64,000 nt of DNA from an uncultured Clostridia bacterium (GTDB taxonomy: Bacteria > Bacillota > Clostridia > Christensenellales > Pumilibacteraceae), in contig CANQFK010000004.1 in assembly GCA_947598585.1 (NCBI GenBank), positions 1-64,000 of the forward strand, in the 5' to 3' direction. Positions 1 to 8,626 of the stretch are shown here, piece by piece. The translations under genes were made by a program, and so were the position numbers. The stretch's first letter is position 1. The number at the start of each line of letters is the position of its first letter. The notes beneath the pieces are model-generated. The model was given only the letters and a program-made list of their open reading frames with translations, was not told the origin of the DNA and ran no database searches.

Positions 1-184
1 GATTATATTACTTAACCTCGTATACCACCTCATCCGTCACTCGCTTTCGCTCGTGCCACCTTCCCCTCCTGTAAGGCGGTGAAGGCTCTCTTTTGGTCGC
101 TTTCGCTCCTACGCATTTCATATTTCGCTATGACTTTTTGGGGCGCAGCATTAGGATTTTTGCCTTTAATTTATAAATGTGCGT
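1..184. repeat. Interspersed-type intergenic repeat
   Basis: This non-coding stretch follows pilT. It contains the block CACCTCATCCGTCACTCGC, a GCTCGTGCCACCTTCCCCTC block, and two copies of TCGCTTTCGCTC (about 51-62 and 98-109). From general knowledge, blocks of this type recur between genes in many gut Clostridia genomes and give rise to spurious ORFs. Only one copy is visible here, so repetitiveness is inferred from that knowledge. The short plus-strand ORF over it (79-276) runs into pilT antisense and is not a believable gene. Confidence 0.5.
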
Positions 185-1237
185 TTAATGCAGGTTTTTG
201 CCTACAAAATCGGGATCGTGAGCCGCTTCTCGCGCTACGTCCGCCGATATTATTCGCTGCTTATACAACGATATAATAGCGTTATCCATGGTTATCGAGC
301 CTTCCGACGCGGACGTCGAAAGCGCACTCGCTATCTGTGGCGTCTTGCCCTCGCGGATAAGATTCCTTATCGCGGGCGTCACCATCATAAGTTCGCAAGC
401 AGCTACTCTGCCGCCCGTCTTTCGCGGCAACAGCTGTTGCGACAGTACCGCCATAAGCGTCGTGGACAACATCAAGCGAATTTGCCTCTGTCTGCCCTCG
501 GGGAATACGTCTACCATACGGTCGATAGATTCCGCGGCGGAATTGGTGTGCAACGTCGCAAACACAAGGTGTCCCGTTTCGGCGGCGGTAAGCGCGGTTT
601 CGATAGTATTGAGGTCGCGCATTTCGCCTATAAGTATTACGTCGGGATCTTCACGAAGTATTGCGCGAAGTCCGCTGGCGTAACTTTCGGTATCCGTCCC
701 TATCTCGCGTTGGTTGATGACGCACCTATCGGGCTTATATACATATTCGATAGGGTCCTCCAATGTTATAATGTGTCCGTCAAACGTGTGATTTATACGG
801 TCTAACATTGCGGCAAGCGTGGTAGACTTACCTGAGCCCGTTTCGCCCGTCACAAGCACTATGCCGCGATTGAGTTCGGGCAAACTTTGCACCATGGGCG
901 GCAAGCCGAGCGACGTAAGTTCGGGTATCTTATCCGACAAAAGTCGTATCGCAGCCGACACGGCAAGTTGTTGACGAAACAAATTTATCCTGCATCGTAT
1001 CGAGCCCGGGAACGTGATCGCAAGATCCAACTCGCCTATCTTCTCGATGCTCTTGTATTGCGGTCCCGCCATTTCTCTCGCATAATATTCGCAATCTTCG
1101 GCGGCAAGCGGCAAGCCGTAATTCTGCAATTCGCCGTCGATCCTGAAACGAATGGGCAAGCCCTTTACTATATGTATGTCGGACGCATTCGCCATTCGCG
1201 CGTCCGCAACTATCTTGTTGAGAGGTGTCAATGCCAT
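185..1237 (-). CDS. pilT: Type IV pilus retraction ATPase PilT
   Basis: PilT is the hexameric cytoplasmic ATPase that drives depolymerisation (retraction) of type IV pili, powering twitching and DNA uptake. The 350-residue protein has the usual length. It shows the Walker A motif GETGSGKST (about residues 131-139), the Asp box beginning ITLEDPIEY, the Walker B region with ILIGEMRD, and the His box HLVFATLHTN, in family order. The start lies 3 bases after the pilB stop, so the two are almost certainly cotranscribed. No pilC or pilin gene is in the window; those would lie left of position 1 or elsewhere. Distinguished from PilB by the absence of a long N-terminal domain and of the CxxC pair. 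Confidence 0.95.
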   Translation of the reverse strand: MALTPLNKIVADARMANASDIHIVKGLPIRFRIDGELQNYGLPLAAEDCEYYAREMAGPQYKSIEKIGELDLAITFPGSIRCRINLFRQQLAVSAAIRLLSDKIPELTSLGLPPMVQSLPELNRGIVLVTGETGSGKSTTLAAMLDRINHTFDGHIITLEDPIEYVYKPDRCVINQREIGTDTESYASGLRAILREDPDVILIGEMRDLNTIETALTAAETGHLVFATLHTNSAAESIDRMVDVFPEGRQRQIRLMLSTTLMAVLSQQLLPRKTGGRVAACELMMVTPAIRNLIREGKTPQIASALSTSASEGSITMDNAIISLYKQRIISADVAREAAHDPDFVGKNLH

Positions 1238-1240
1238 TGT

Positions 1241-2938
1241 TTATTGCTCCTCCGTCGTATTGAGAACGCTGAGCGCTTCTTCCGACGTCGTTACGCCGCG
1301 AAGTACGAGTTCGCGACAGCTATCGGCAAGCGATGAAAACGTGCCGTTTTTTATGCAATCGACAAGCTGTGCCTTATGATTGCCCTCAGCTACCGCTCTC
1401 TTGAAATTTTTGTCCAAAATGAGTATCTCGAACACGCCCGTCCTGCCGTAATAGCCCGTGTTATAGCAATGCGGGCAACCTTTGCCGCGGTAGAACCTCA
1501 CGTTGTGCAAGTCCGAACAACCGAGTTTATGAAGTTCCTCCGAAGTCGGCTCGTAACTTTCCTTGCAATGCGGGCATATTTTGCGAACAAGTCGCTGAGA
1601 AATTATACCGTTTACCGCTTCCGCAATAAGATAAGGCTCCACGCCTATATCTTTCAGTCGATCTATCGCGGAAAGCGCGTCGTTTGTATGCACGGTCGAA
1701 AGGACCAAGTGTCCCGTAATTGCCGATCGAACGGCAATTTCCGCCGTTTCGGCATCTCTTATCTCGCCCACCGCCATTATGTCGGGGTCTTGACGAAGCA
1801 AGGCTTTGAGCCCCTCTGCGAACGTCATGCCGATCTTTTCGTTGATCTGCACCTGGTTCACGCCGTCGATGTCGTATTCGATGGGATCTTCGAGCGTGAC
1901 AAGGTTTATCTCGTCGGTGTTGAGCGATCGTATCATCGTGTACATGGTGGACGATTTACCCGAACCGGTAGGTCCTACTATGAGGATCATGCCGTGAGCG
2001 TTTTCCAATAATTTATTGTATTTTTCGAGATTTCTGTCGGTAATACCTATCGCCTGCGCGTCGAGAAGTTGGGTGGATTTATCCAAAAGCCTTATGACCA
2101 CTTTCTCGCCGTAAAGCGTGGGCAAAGTCGACAAACGCAGGTCGATGTCGTGCCCCTTGACGCGAACGTTCGCTCTGCCGTCTTGCGGCAATCGCGATTC
2201 CGAAATGTCCATTCCGCCCATGACTTTGAGCCTGGATATGACCGCGCGTTTGAGTTCGGACGGAACGTTGAGCGTCGTTCTGAGTTTGCCGTCGATACGC
2301 ATTCTTACATGCATGTCGTCACTGTGCGGTTCAAGATGCACGTCGCTCGCACGCTCTACCGACGCACGCTCCAAAATGGAGTTCACAAGTCGAACGGTCG
2401 GAGCAGACTGAACGTTTTCTTCGGTGAGTTCCTCGCGCACCGTCTGCGGCTGCTCGCGTTCCCTCTGAGCCGTTTCGTAACGCATCTCCTCTATCGCTCT
2501 CGCCGCACCCTCGTTGCCGTACAAAGTCGCTATCGCCTTATTTACCGCATTGGGTGTGGAAATCTTGGGCAATATTCGTTTGCGCGTCGCCGTGCGGACT
2601 TCTTCGAGCGCGACGAAGTTCAACGGATCGGACATGGCAAGAGTAAGTTCGTCCTTTACAAGGCGAACGGGTACTACTCCGTGACGCTTGGCGATCGTGC
2701 GCGGCACAAGCTGTGCCATTTCGATTGGTATACGAACTTTACTCAAATCGATAAAATCGATGCCAAGCTGCATTTCCAAAGTTTCTATAAGACGTTGCTC
2801 GTTGATGATCCCCTCATCTATCAAGATAGTGCCGAGTCTTTCATGAGTGGTCTTTTGCACTTCCAATGCGTGTCTAAGTTGTTCCTCGGTAATCGCACCC
2901 GTACTTATGAGAATGTCACCCAAACGCAAATATTCCAT
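1241..2938 (-). CDS. pilB: Type IV pilus assembly ATPase PilB with MshEN c-di-GMP domain
   Basis: PilB powers pilus extension. Residues 5-28 and 34-57 each fit the 24-residue MshEN motif (RLG x2 L x3 G x6 L x3 L x2 Q): R5-L6-G7, G14, L21, L25, Q28, then R34-L35-G36, G43, L50, L54, Q57, separated by the canonical five residues. That fold binds c-di-GMP in MshE-type ATPases. The catalytic domain has Walker A GPTGSGKSS (about 322-330), an Asp box, a His box HLVLSTVHTN, and the zinc-binding pairs ICPHC (about 455) and GCPHC (about 488). A ribosome-binding site (GAGGAGAG) precedes the ATG and a good promoter lies at 3004-3032. First gene of pilB-pilT. Neighbouring genes make and degrade c-di-GMP. 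Confidence 0.95.
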   Translation of the reverse strand: MEYLRLGDILISTGAITEEQLRHALEVQKTTHERLGTILIDEGIINEQRLIETLEMQLGIDFIDLSKVRIPIEMAQLVPRTIAKRHGVVPVRLVKDELTLAMSDPLNFVALEEVRTATRKRILPKISTPNAVNKAIATLYGNEGAARAIEEMRYETAQREREQPQTVREELTEENVQSAPTVRLVNSILERASVERASDVHLEPHSDDMHVRMRIDGKLRTTLNVPSELKRAVISRLKVMGGMDISESRLPQDGRANVRVKGHDIDLRLSTLPTLYGEKVVIRLLDKSTQLLDAQAIGITDRNLEKYNKLLENAHGMILIVGPTGSGKSSTMYTMIRSLNTDEINLVTLEDPIEYDIDGVNQVQINEKIGMTFAEGLKALLRQDPDIMAVGEIRDAETAEIAVRSAITGHLVLSTVHTNDALSAIDRLKDIGVEPYLIAEAVNGIISQRLVRKICPHCKESYEPTSEELHKLGCSDLHNVRFYRGKGCPHCYNTGYYGRTGVFEILILDKNFKRAVAEGNHKAQLVDCIKNGTFSSLADSCRELVLRGVTTSEEALSVLNTTEEQ

Positions 2939-3003
2939 ACAACTCTCCTCTTTGTTGGGGCATCGAATTTTTATCAGTGAATACTAAACGAAAATTCAGT
3001 AAG

Positions 3004-3032
3004 AGTATAACACTAAAAAATTCTCATGTCAA
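3004..3032 (-). promoter_or_regulatory. Sigma-A-type promoter of pilB-pilT
   Basis: On the minus strand, TTGACA (3027-3032) and TATACT (3004-3009) are separated by 17 bases, with TG one base upstream of the -10 (extended -10). The predicted transcript starts near 2997, giving a leader of about 60 bases to the pilB ATG. Confidence 0.75.
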
Positions 3033-3173
3033 GTATTTTAATGATAAATTTACATTAAACGCCATTATTTTTGTTAGTTTGCCACATTTTACTTGCAATT
3101 ATGTACAAACCGCAACGTAAAATCACTTCGCCTTTCGCGTCGACGCGCGGCAAATTGCCGATTTTGCGATACA

Positions 3174-5945
3174 TTATGCGTTTTCGTCGCTTTCGTCGTT
3201 ATCTTCGGGCGGCAAAACGTACTTTTGTATCTTTGAAAGAAGATTTTCCACATTGAACGGCTTGGGAACGTGATCGTTCATGCCGCTTTCCATGGCTTTG
3301 CGACGGTCCTCGTCGAACGCGTTAGCCGTCATTGCCACAATGGGTATGTTTTTCAGCCCCTCGTCGTCGAGCGAACGGATAGCTTTTGTCGCGTCGTAAC
3401 CGTTCATTATGGGCATCTGTACGTCCATGAGCACAAGATCGTAATATCCGGGCTTAGACGACTTGACTTTTTCGACCGCGATCGTTCCGTCCTCGGCGGT
3501 TTCGACTTCGAAGCCGTTTTCCACAAGTATCTCTTGCGCGATCTCGCGATTGAGTTCGTTGTCCTCGACGAGCAATATGCGTTTGCCTGCGAGTTTTTGC
3601 TGTAACAACGTCTTTTCGCTCACCTTTTCGTCCGTTCGAGAAGAACTTATGCACGATCTGAGCGTATCCCTGAGGTCGGAAAGGAATATCGGCTTGTTGC
3701 AATATGCCGTTACGCCTATGTCTTTCGCCTCGTCCATTATGGCTGTTATGTCGTACGCCGTTACTATTATTATGGGTACGTTGTCGCCCACTATCTTCCT
3801 TATTTGTCGTACGATCTCGAAGCCGCTGAGATCGGGCATTACCCAATCTATTATATATACTGAAAATTCGTCGCCGATGTCCTTCGCTTGTTGCGTCCTG
3901 AGTACCGCCTCCTTGCCGTGCATCGTCCACTCCGAACGCATACCTATCGTCATGAGCATTTTGGATATGCTGTCGCATGTCGTGAAGTTGTCGTCTACCA
4001 CAAGCGCGCGCAATCCGTCAAGCTCCCTGATCACTTGCGGGTGTTTGCGCTCGTTTTGCAACCTGAATTGCAATTCGATGATAAATTCGGTGCCTTTATC
4101 CTTTTCGGTTTTCACCTCGATCGTTCCGCCCATGGTGTCGACTATGTTCTTGGTGATCGCCATGCCAAGTCCCGTGCCCTGTATGCCGCTGACCGTTGAC
4201 GTGCGTTCACGCTCGAACGGCTCGAAAATATGCTTGGCAAATTCTTCGCTCATGCCTATGCCCGTGTCCTTTACCCGTATCTCGTACGCGCCGTATCCCG
4301 TCGGAGCACCGCTCTTTTGCTTTATGGTGAGCGATACGGATCCGCCAGCGGGCGTGAACTTTATCGAATTGGAGAGCAGGTTCAGCAGTATTTGATTGAC
4401 GTGCAACTTGTCGCAATAGATGTCCTCGTCCACTATGTCGAGCGTGTCCATGAAGAAATTCAACTGTTTGCCTTTCATCTGGGTCTGGATTATGTTTCGC
4501 ATATCGCGGAATATGTCCGATATGCTGCACGGCTTTTCTTCTATGTTGAGTTTGCCGCTTTCGATCCTGCTCATGTCAAGAATGTCGTTGATAAGGCTCA
4601 ACAGATGATTGCCCGAGGACAATATCTTATTAAGGTAGTCCTGCACGCGTTCCTTATTGTCTATGTTCGTTTCGGCAAGCGTCGTATAGCCGAGGATCGC
4701 GTTCATCGGCGTGCGGATATCGTGGCTCATGTTGGAAAGGAACGTCGTCTTTGCCCGCTCCGCCGCCTCCGCCTTGTGAAGCCTCTCTTCGAGCACGGCT
4801 CGCTCGACCGTCTTTTTCATCGTTTCTTTGGAGTTCTTCCTTATCCACAGGAAGTAAAATACGAGCGCGATCGTCAACACCACGCCTATGATCGTAAATA
4901 CTATTTGCACCGCTTGAACGTTGCTGAACGCTACGCTCATCGGCACGGATATCATTACGCTCCACCTGTTCGCAACTCCGCCGACGGGAGCATAATATAC
5001 ATACGCCCATTCGTCATCTCGATCCGACCATATCTGCGCGCTGCCTTGATTTCCTGCGACAAGATCGTTCTTGAATTCGTCAACAGACTTCCAGCCGCGT
5101 ATCCTGCGCTGCTCGAAATCCGAGAAATTTCCGAGTTTGAAGTTTTCTATCGGTTTTCCGTTGTCATCTTGCGAATTCATGGTGTCCATTATCATCTCGT
5201 AATTTTCCGATTTGACGTCCACTATCGCCACGTCCGCATTGCTGTTGTATATGTTGCTTACTCGGAGCAAGGACGGAAAGTCTGAAAGTATGGTCACTCC
5301 GCAAAGTACCGCAACTATTTTGTCGTTGCGCACAACGGGCACATATTGCCCTACTATCTGCACGCCCTCCATGCCGTTTCGCTGACTTTCAAATCGCGAC
5401 GAAACGAAAGTGCCGTATCGGCTGTCCTCTACCGTCCGATCTCTGTCGAGCGCTTTTATGAGCCCATCGTATTCGGCGCTCTGTATGGTAAAACTCGGCA
5501 GTCCATCGTCGGGCAGGAATACGTCGCAACTCGGCGTGTATATCCTCAGATTCATCAACTTCTGGAAAGGCTTAATAAGCGCGATGTCTTCGGTGATCTT
5601 CTCGCGAAATTCTTGCAACGCCTGCTCCTTTTCCGCTTCGTCCTCTACGCCGAGATCGACGTAAAACGCGTCCGACGTGGAAAGAATCTGCGCCGTCGAA
5701 TCCAATATCTCTCCGTCGCGTTGGAATTTGGAGCGTATCTGGTCTATAACCGTATTCGCCGCGTCGTCAAGCTGGCTGTACGCCCTGCGAAACGTTATTC
5801 TGTTGCAACCGATATACGCCGCTATAAGGCATATTATTATCAATATGATAAGCAATATGGTCGCGACAAGGCTTTTGTCGCCTGTGATCATATGCTTAAA
5901 CTTTACTTTCGTGCTTTCGCGCGTGGTATCCTTGCGTTCGGTCAT
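3174..5945 (-). CDS. Membrane hybrid histidine kinase (sensor-HisKA-HATPase-REC-REC)
   Basis: A 923-residue sensor kinase. After a short cytoplasmic N-terminus comes a membrane helix (ATILLIILIIICLIAAYIG), an extracellular segment of about 300 residues with Cache-like organisation, a second helix (about 345-365), HisKA with SNMSHDIRTPMN (His about 408), and a HATPase with N and G boxes (NLLSNSIKFTP, GTGLGMAI). Two receiver domains follow, with Asp in IIDWVMP (about 699) and LVLMDVQMP (about 840). The start at 5945 has GGAGG at 5951-5955; an upstream in-frame Met at 6002 would overlap the Hpt gene and lacks a site. Encoded 13 bases after Hpt, its likely phosphotransfer partner. The signal sensed is unknown. 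Confidence 0.9.
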   Translation of the reverse strand: MTERKDTTRESTKVKFKHMITGDKSLVATILLIILIIICLIAAYIGCNRITFRRAYSQLDDAANTVIDQIRSKFQRDGEILDSTAQILSTSDAFYVDLGVEDEAEKEQALQEFREKITEDIALIKPFQKLMNLRIYTPSCDVFLPDDGLPSFTIQSAEYDGLIKALDRDRTVEDSRYGTFVSSRFESQRNGMEGVQIVGQYVPVVRNDKIVAVLCGVTILSDFPSLLRVSNIYNSNADVAIVDVKSENYEMIMDTMNSQDDNGKPIENFKLGNFSDFEQRRIRGWKSVDEFKNDLVAGNQGSAQIWSDRDDEWAYVYYAPVGGVANRWSVMISVPMSVAFSNVQAVQIVFTIIGVVLTIALVFYFLWIRKNSKETMKKTVERAVLEERLHKAEAAERAKTTFLSNMSHDIRTPMNAILGYTTLAETNIDNKERVQDYLNKILSSGNHLLSLINDILDMSRIESGKLNIEEKPCSISDIFRDMRNIIQTQMKGKQLNFFMDTLDIVDEDIYCDKLHVNQILLNLLSNSIKFTPAGGSVSLTIKQKSGAPTGYGAYEIRVKDTGIGMSEEFAKHIFEPFERERTSTVSGIQGTGLGMAITKNIVDTMGGTIEVKTEKDKGTEFIIELQFRLQNERKHPQVIRELDGLRALVVDDNFTTCDSISKMLMTIGMRSEWTMHGKEAVLRTQQAKDIGDEFSVYIIDWVMPDLSGFEIVRQIRKIVGDNVPIIIVTAYDITAIMDEAKDIGVTAYCNKPIFLSDLRDTLRSCISSSRTDEKVSEKTLLQQKLAGKRILLVEDNELNREIAQEILVENGFEVETAEDGTIAVEKVKSSKPGYYDLVLMDVQMPIMNGYDATKAIRSLDDEGLKNIPIVAMTANAFDEDRRKAMESGMNDHVPKPFNVENLLSKIQKYVLPPEDNDESDENA

Positions 5946-5958
5946 AATTCCTCCGAAT

Positions 5959-6324
5959 TTATTCGAGTCCGTTGCTCGATTTATAAGCCCGTATCGCCTC
6001 AACGGTCTTTTTGTAATCCTCTTTGACGGGTTCGAGCAGTCCGTCCGCCGCTTTTATATCCAATCCCCTCAACGCTTCGGTAAGCGCGGAAGCCGAATTC
6101 GCAAGTTTGGTAAAACTCAGGTTCTGGCACATGCCCTTTATCGTGTGAGCCGCCCTGAACGCTTCCTCGGCGTTCCCATTTTCAAGCGCGGAAATAAGCA
6201 GATCGTAACTTCCGTCGTCCGTGAATTTCAGCACGAACTTCTGAACAAGTCTTTCGCTGCGAAGTCGCCCGATAACATCGTCGTAATTGCCGCCTAAGGC
6301 CGTATAACATTCTTGTATCGTCAT
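5959..6324 (-). CDS. Free-standing Hpt phosphotransfer protein
   Basis: A 121-residue single-domain protein. The phosphorylatable His60 sits in AAHTIKGMCQNL, the classic Hpt signature, inside a predicted helical bundle. Hpt proteins shuttle phosphate between the receiver of a hybrid kinase and a downstream response regulator. Its position between the hybrid kinase (13 bases downstream) and the REC/HD-GYP/GGDEF protein (29 bases upstream) makes those its likely donor and acceptor; that pairing is inference. The start ATG has a GGAGAAAG-type site. Confidence 0.92.
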   Translation of the reverse strand: MTIQECYTALGGNYDDVIGRLRSERLVQKFVLKFTDDGSYDLLISALENGNAEEAFRAAHTIKGMCQNLSFTKLANSASALTEALRGLDIKAADGLLEPVKEDYKKTVEAIRAYKSSNGLE

Positions 6325-6353
6325 TATTCTTTCTCCTTGACTTTTTTATGTTT

Positions 6354-8453
6354 TTATTTCGTTTCGTCGGTGTATTCGTCTATTGCGGAAACGGAATATT
6401 CCTTTCCGTCGTCCTCGCAACCGCTCTCGATAAGCACGTCTTTCATCGAATCGTCGTAAATGTGATATTGCGCTCTGCCCGACTGCTTTGAAAAATAGAG
6501 AGCAAGGTCGGCTTTGTGGAACAGATCTTCGTACGTCTGACATTTGGCCTGCATTTCCGCCACGCCCATGCTTACACTGAGATCGAAGTTGTCTATCTTG
6601 CCGCTGAGCGTCCTGAATATACGCGCTATGATGGGGTTTATGTCGGTGTCGTATTCGAGGAATATGAGGAACTCGTCGCCGCCTATGCGCGAGCATATAT
6701 CGTACGCTCTCGTGCTGTGCAACAATCTTTGCGCTATCTCTCTCAGCACCTTGTCGCCGAACAAATGTCCGTAATTGTCGTTGGCGTTTTTGAAATAGTC
6801 CACGTCAAAGCAAACGAGCGCATACTTATGCTTGGGAAAGCAGCTTATCTTGTGTTCGATCCGCTCTCGCGATCCCGTCCTGTTCAACAGCCCCGTAAGC
6901 GGGTCTTTGAGCGCCATTTCCTCGAACTCGCCCAACTTGTTGTGAACGTCGTTTATGTCCACCAGCTTGCCTATTGCGCCGCTTATCCTCGGCGGGATCT
7001 CGTCTTCCCATATGACCTTTATGATAACAGTGAACCATCTGCTTTCGCCGCTCACGTTCAAAGAGCAATCCTGTCTGAATTCGGGCGTTTCCGGCGTCAT
7101 CTTTTTGAATTTTTCGGAAAGATCGTTAAACCAATCATCTCCGAGCAAAGCTTTGAGTTTTTCGTTCTTCCACGGGAACTTTATATTTTCGTCCAGCCCC
7201 AGCTTCTTTGCCCCGAGCGGCGATATGTTGAGCGTTTCGTTTTCGGAAATGTACTCGAATTGGATCTCGTCGGTCATTGCGGCATAGAAATTGTGCTTCA
7301 TGCGCTCGTAGTCCAAAAGCCTCAGAGTGCGATCGGATACGGTGTTTCCCTTGTAGTGCGTCGCCTCGGCAAAGCTTCGTATCTCCTGCCTTGCTTTCTT
7401 TTCGGGCGAGGACGAGGCAAGCAGATCTCTGATGTCTTTGGAATTTTCTTCGAGGCATTTCAACATCAAGGGATTGAACGAGCCGCATTTGCCTGCAAGG
7501 ATCATTTCCACCGCCTCGTCATGCGGGATCGCCTTTTTATACACTCGTTCGCTCGTAAGCGCGTCATAAACGTCGGCAAGAGCGACGATCTGAGCCGAAA
7601 TGGGTATCTTGTCCCCTTTCAGTCCGTCGGGATATCCCCTGCCGTCGTAACGCTCATGGTGCCACCTGCATATCTCGTAAGCGCTTTTTACAAGCGGATT
7701 GTTTTTGTGCAGAGGAAGATCTTCGAGCATGTTCGCGCCTATGACGCTATGCGACTTCATTATGGCAAATTCTTCGTCGGTCAATTTGCCCGGCTTGTTG
7801 AGGATCTTTTCGTCTATTCCTATCTTGCCTATATCATGCAGCGCCGAAGCCATACTTATAACCGACATTTCCGTTTCCGAAAGAGGATATCTGTCCGTAC
7901 GTTCGTTTATTTTGTGCAACAGGAAATCCGTCAAAACGCGCACGTTGCGTATATGCAAGCCGCTTTCGCCGTTTCGGAATTCCACTATGTGGCTGAGTAT
8001 GTCCACCATAAGACTGTTGCTTTGCTCTTTCTCGTTCACCTGTTCTTCGATAATACCGAGAAGTTTTTTCTGCTTTGCGTACAGCAAAATGGTGTTTACC
8101 ACGCGCCTGTGGACTATCGACGCGTCGAAAGGCCTCATGATAAAGTCGGTCGCACCGAGTTCATACGCCCTCTCTATCTGAGCCGACGCCGTTTCCGCGG
8201 AAACCATTATGACGGGCAATTCGTCTATCCATTTGTTTTGATTCATGACTGTCAGAACGCCGAAGCCGTCCATTTCGGGCATAACGATATCGAGAAGAAC
8301 GAGCGTAAAACTCTCCCTCTCGTTTTTCAATATTTCGACCGTCTTTACTCCGTCCTCCGCTTCGGCTATGTCGTATTCGTCGATCAACATATCCGACAGG
8401 ATAGAACGATTCATTTCGGAATCGTCAACTATTAAAATTTTCTCTCTGCTCAT
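6354..8453 (-). CDS. Response regulator with HD-GYP phosphodiesterase and GGDEF cyclase domains
   Basis: A 699-residue c-di-GMP turnover protein. Domain order: REC (about 1-120; acceptor Asp in LVLLDIVMP, about residue 54); HD-GYP (about 150-330) with HDIGKIGI (about 205), the full HHERYDGRGYP signature and ADVYDALTSERVYK; a middle PAS-like region (about 380-510); and GGDEF (about 540-680). The cyclase active site GGDEF is intact and is preceded at the canonical spacing by RAYD, a match to the RxxD inhibitory site. Both enzyme activities therefore look competent, so net output presumably depends on phosphorylation. It heads the REC-HD-GYP-GGDEF / Hpt / kinase cluster. No strong ribosome-binding site is seen before the ATG. 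Confidence 0.93.
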   Translation of the reverse strand: MSREKILIVDDSEMNRSILSDMLIDEYDIAEAEDGVKTVEILKNERESFTLVLLDIVMPEMDGFGVLTVMNQNKWIDELPVIMVSAETASAQIERAYELGATDFIMRPFDASIVHRRVVNTILLYAKQKKLLGIIEEQVNEKEQSNSLMVDILSHIVEFRNGESGLHIRNVRVLTDFLLHKINERTDRYPLSETEMSVISMASALHDIGKIGIDEKILNKPGKLTDEEFAIMKSHSVIGANMLEDLPLHKNNPLVKSAYEICRWHHERYDGRGYPDGLKGDKIPISAQIVALADVYDALTSERVYKKAIPHDEAVEMILAGKCGSFNPLMLKCLEENSKDIRDLLASSSPEKKARQEIRSFAEATHYKGNTVSDRTLRLLDYERMKHNFYAAMTDEIQFEYISENETLNISPLGAKKLGLDENIKFPWKNEKLKALLGDDWFNDLSEKFKKMTPETPEFRQDCSLNVSGESRWFTVIIKVIWEDEIPPRISGAIGKLVDINDVHNKLGEFEEMALKDPLTGLLNRTGSRERIEHKISCFPKHKYALVCFDVDYFKNANDNYGHLFGDKVLREIAQRLLHSTRAYDICSRIGGDEFLIFLEYDTDINPIIARIFRTLSGKIDNFDLSVSMGVAEMQAKCQTYEDLFHKADLALYFSKQSGRAQYHIYDDSMKDVLIESGCEDDGKEYSVSAIDEYTDETK

Positions 8454-8469
8454 ATTTTACCGCTTTTTA

Positions 8470-8620
8470 AGCTATCCTTATCTGTTTATTTTTTTACGAC
8501 AAATGCTCGTCGGTTCCCTCGACGAGCAAGATATCTGTTTTCCCGCGCGGGAATACCCTGTTTAGCAGGATATTCGGCTCCGTCCCTTTGAACGTCGTTC
8601 GATATCCGCGACGCATAGGA
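8470..8620 (-). ncRNA. Candidate structured RNA / leader before the c-di-GMP gene
   Basis: The minus strand can fold into a 10-bp stem (GAATATCCTG with CAGGGTATTC, 8551-8575, loop 5) and a perfect 9-bp stem TGCTCGTCG/CGACGAGCA (8504-8528, loop 7). The perfect palindrome TTCCCGCGCGGGAA (8540-8553) overlaps the first stem, so the two foldings compete. The first stem has a U-G pair on the minus-strand RNA but a C-A mismatch on the plus strand, which favours a minus-strand transcript. No U-tract follows, so these are not ordinary terminators. I do not recognise a named riboswitch class. Confidence 0.4.
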
Positions 8621-8626
8621 TCTGTT

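Noticed and set aside
5946..6002. Longer start for the hybrid kinase
   Set aside because: It would overlap the Hpt gene and lacks a ribosome-binding site, whereas the ATG at 5945 has GGAGG.
6516..8435. A 639-residue plus-strand frame opposite the REC/HD-GYP/GGDEF gene, and other long plus-strand frames such as 8588-9859 and 4230-5285
   Set aside because: They are antisense shadows produced by the codon bias of the real minus-strand genes; their products are rich in His, Arg and Tyr and show no domain motifs.
8470..8620. Calling this region a c-di-GMP (GEMM-I) riboswitch
   Set aside because: GGGACG and AGCC fragments occur, but the conserved core and tetraloop-receptor arrangement do not; only a generic structured-RNA candidate is justified.
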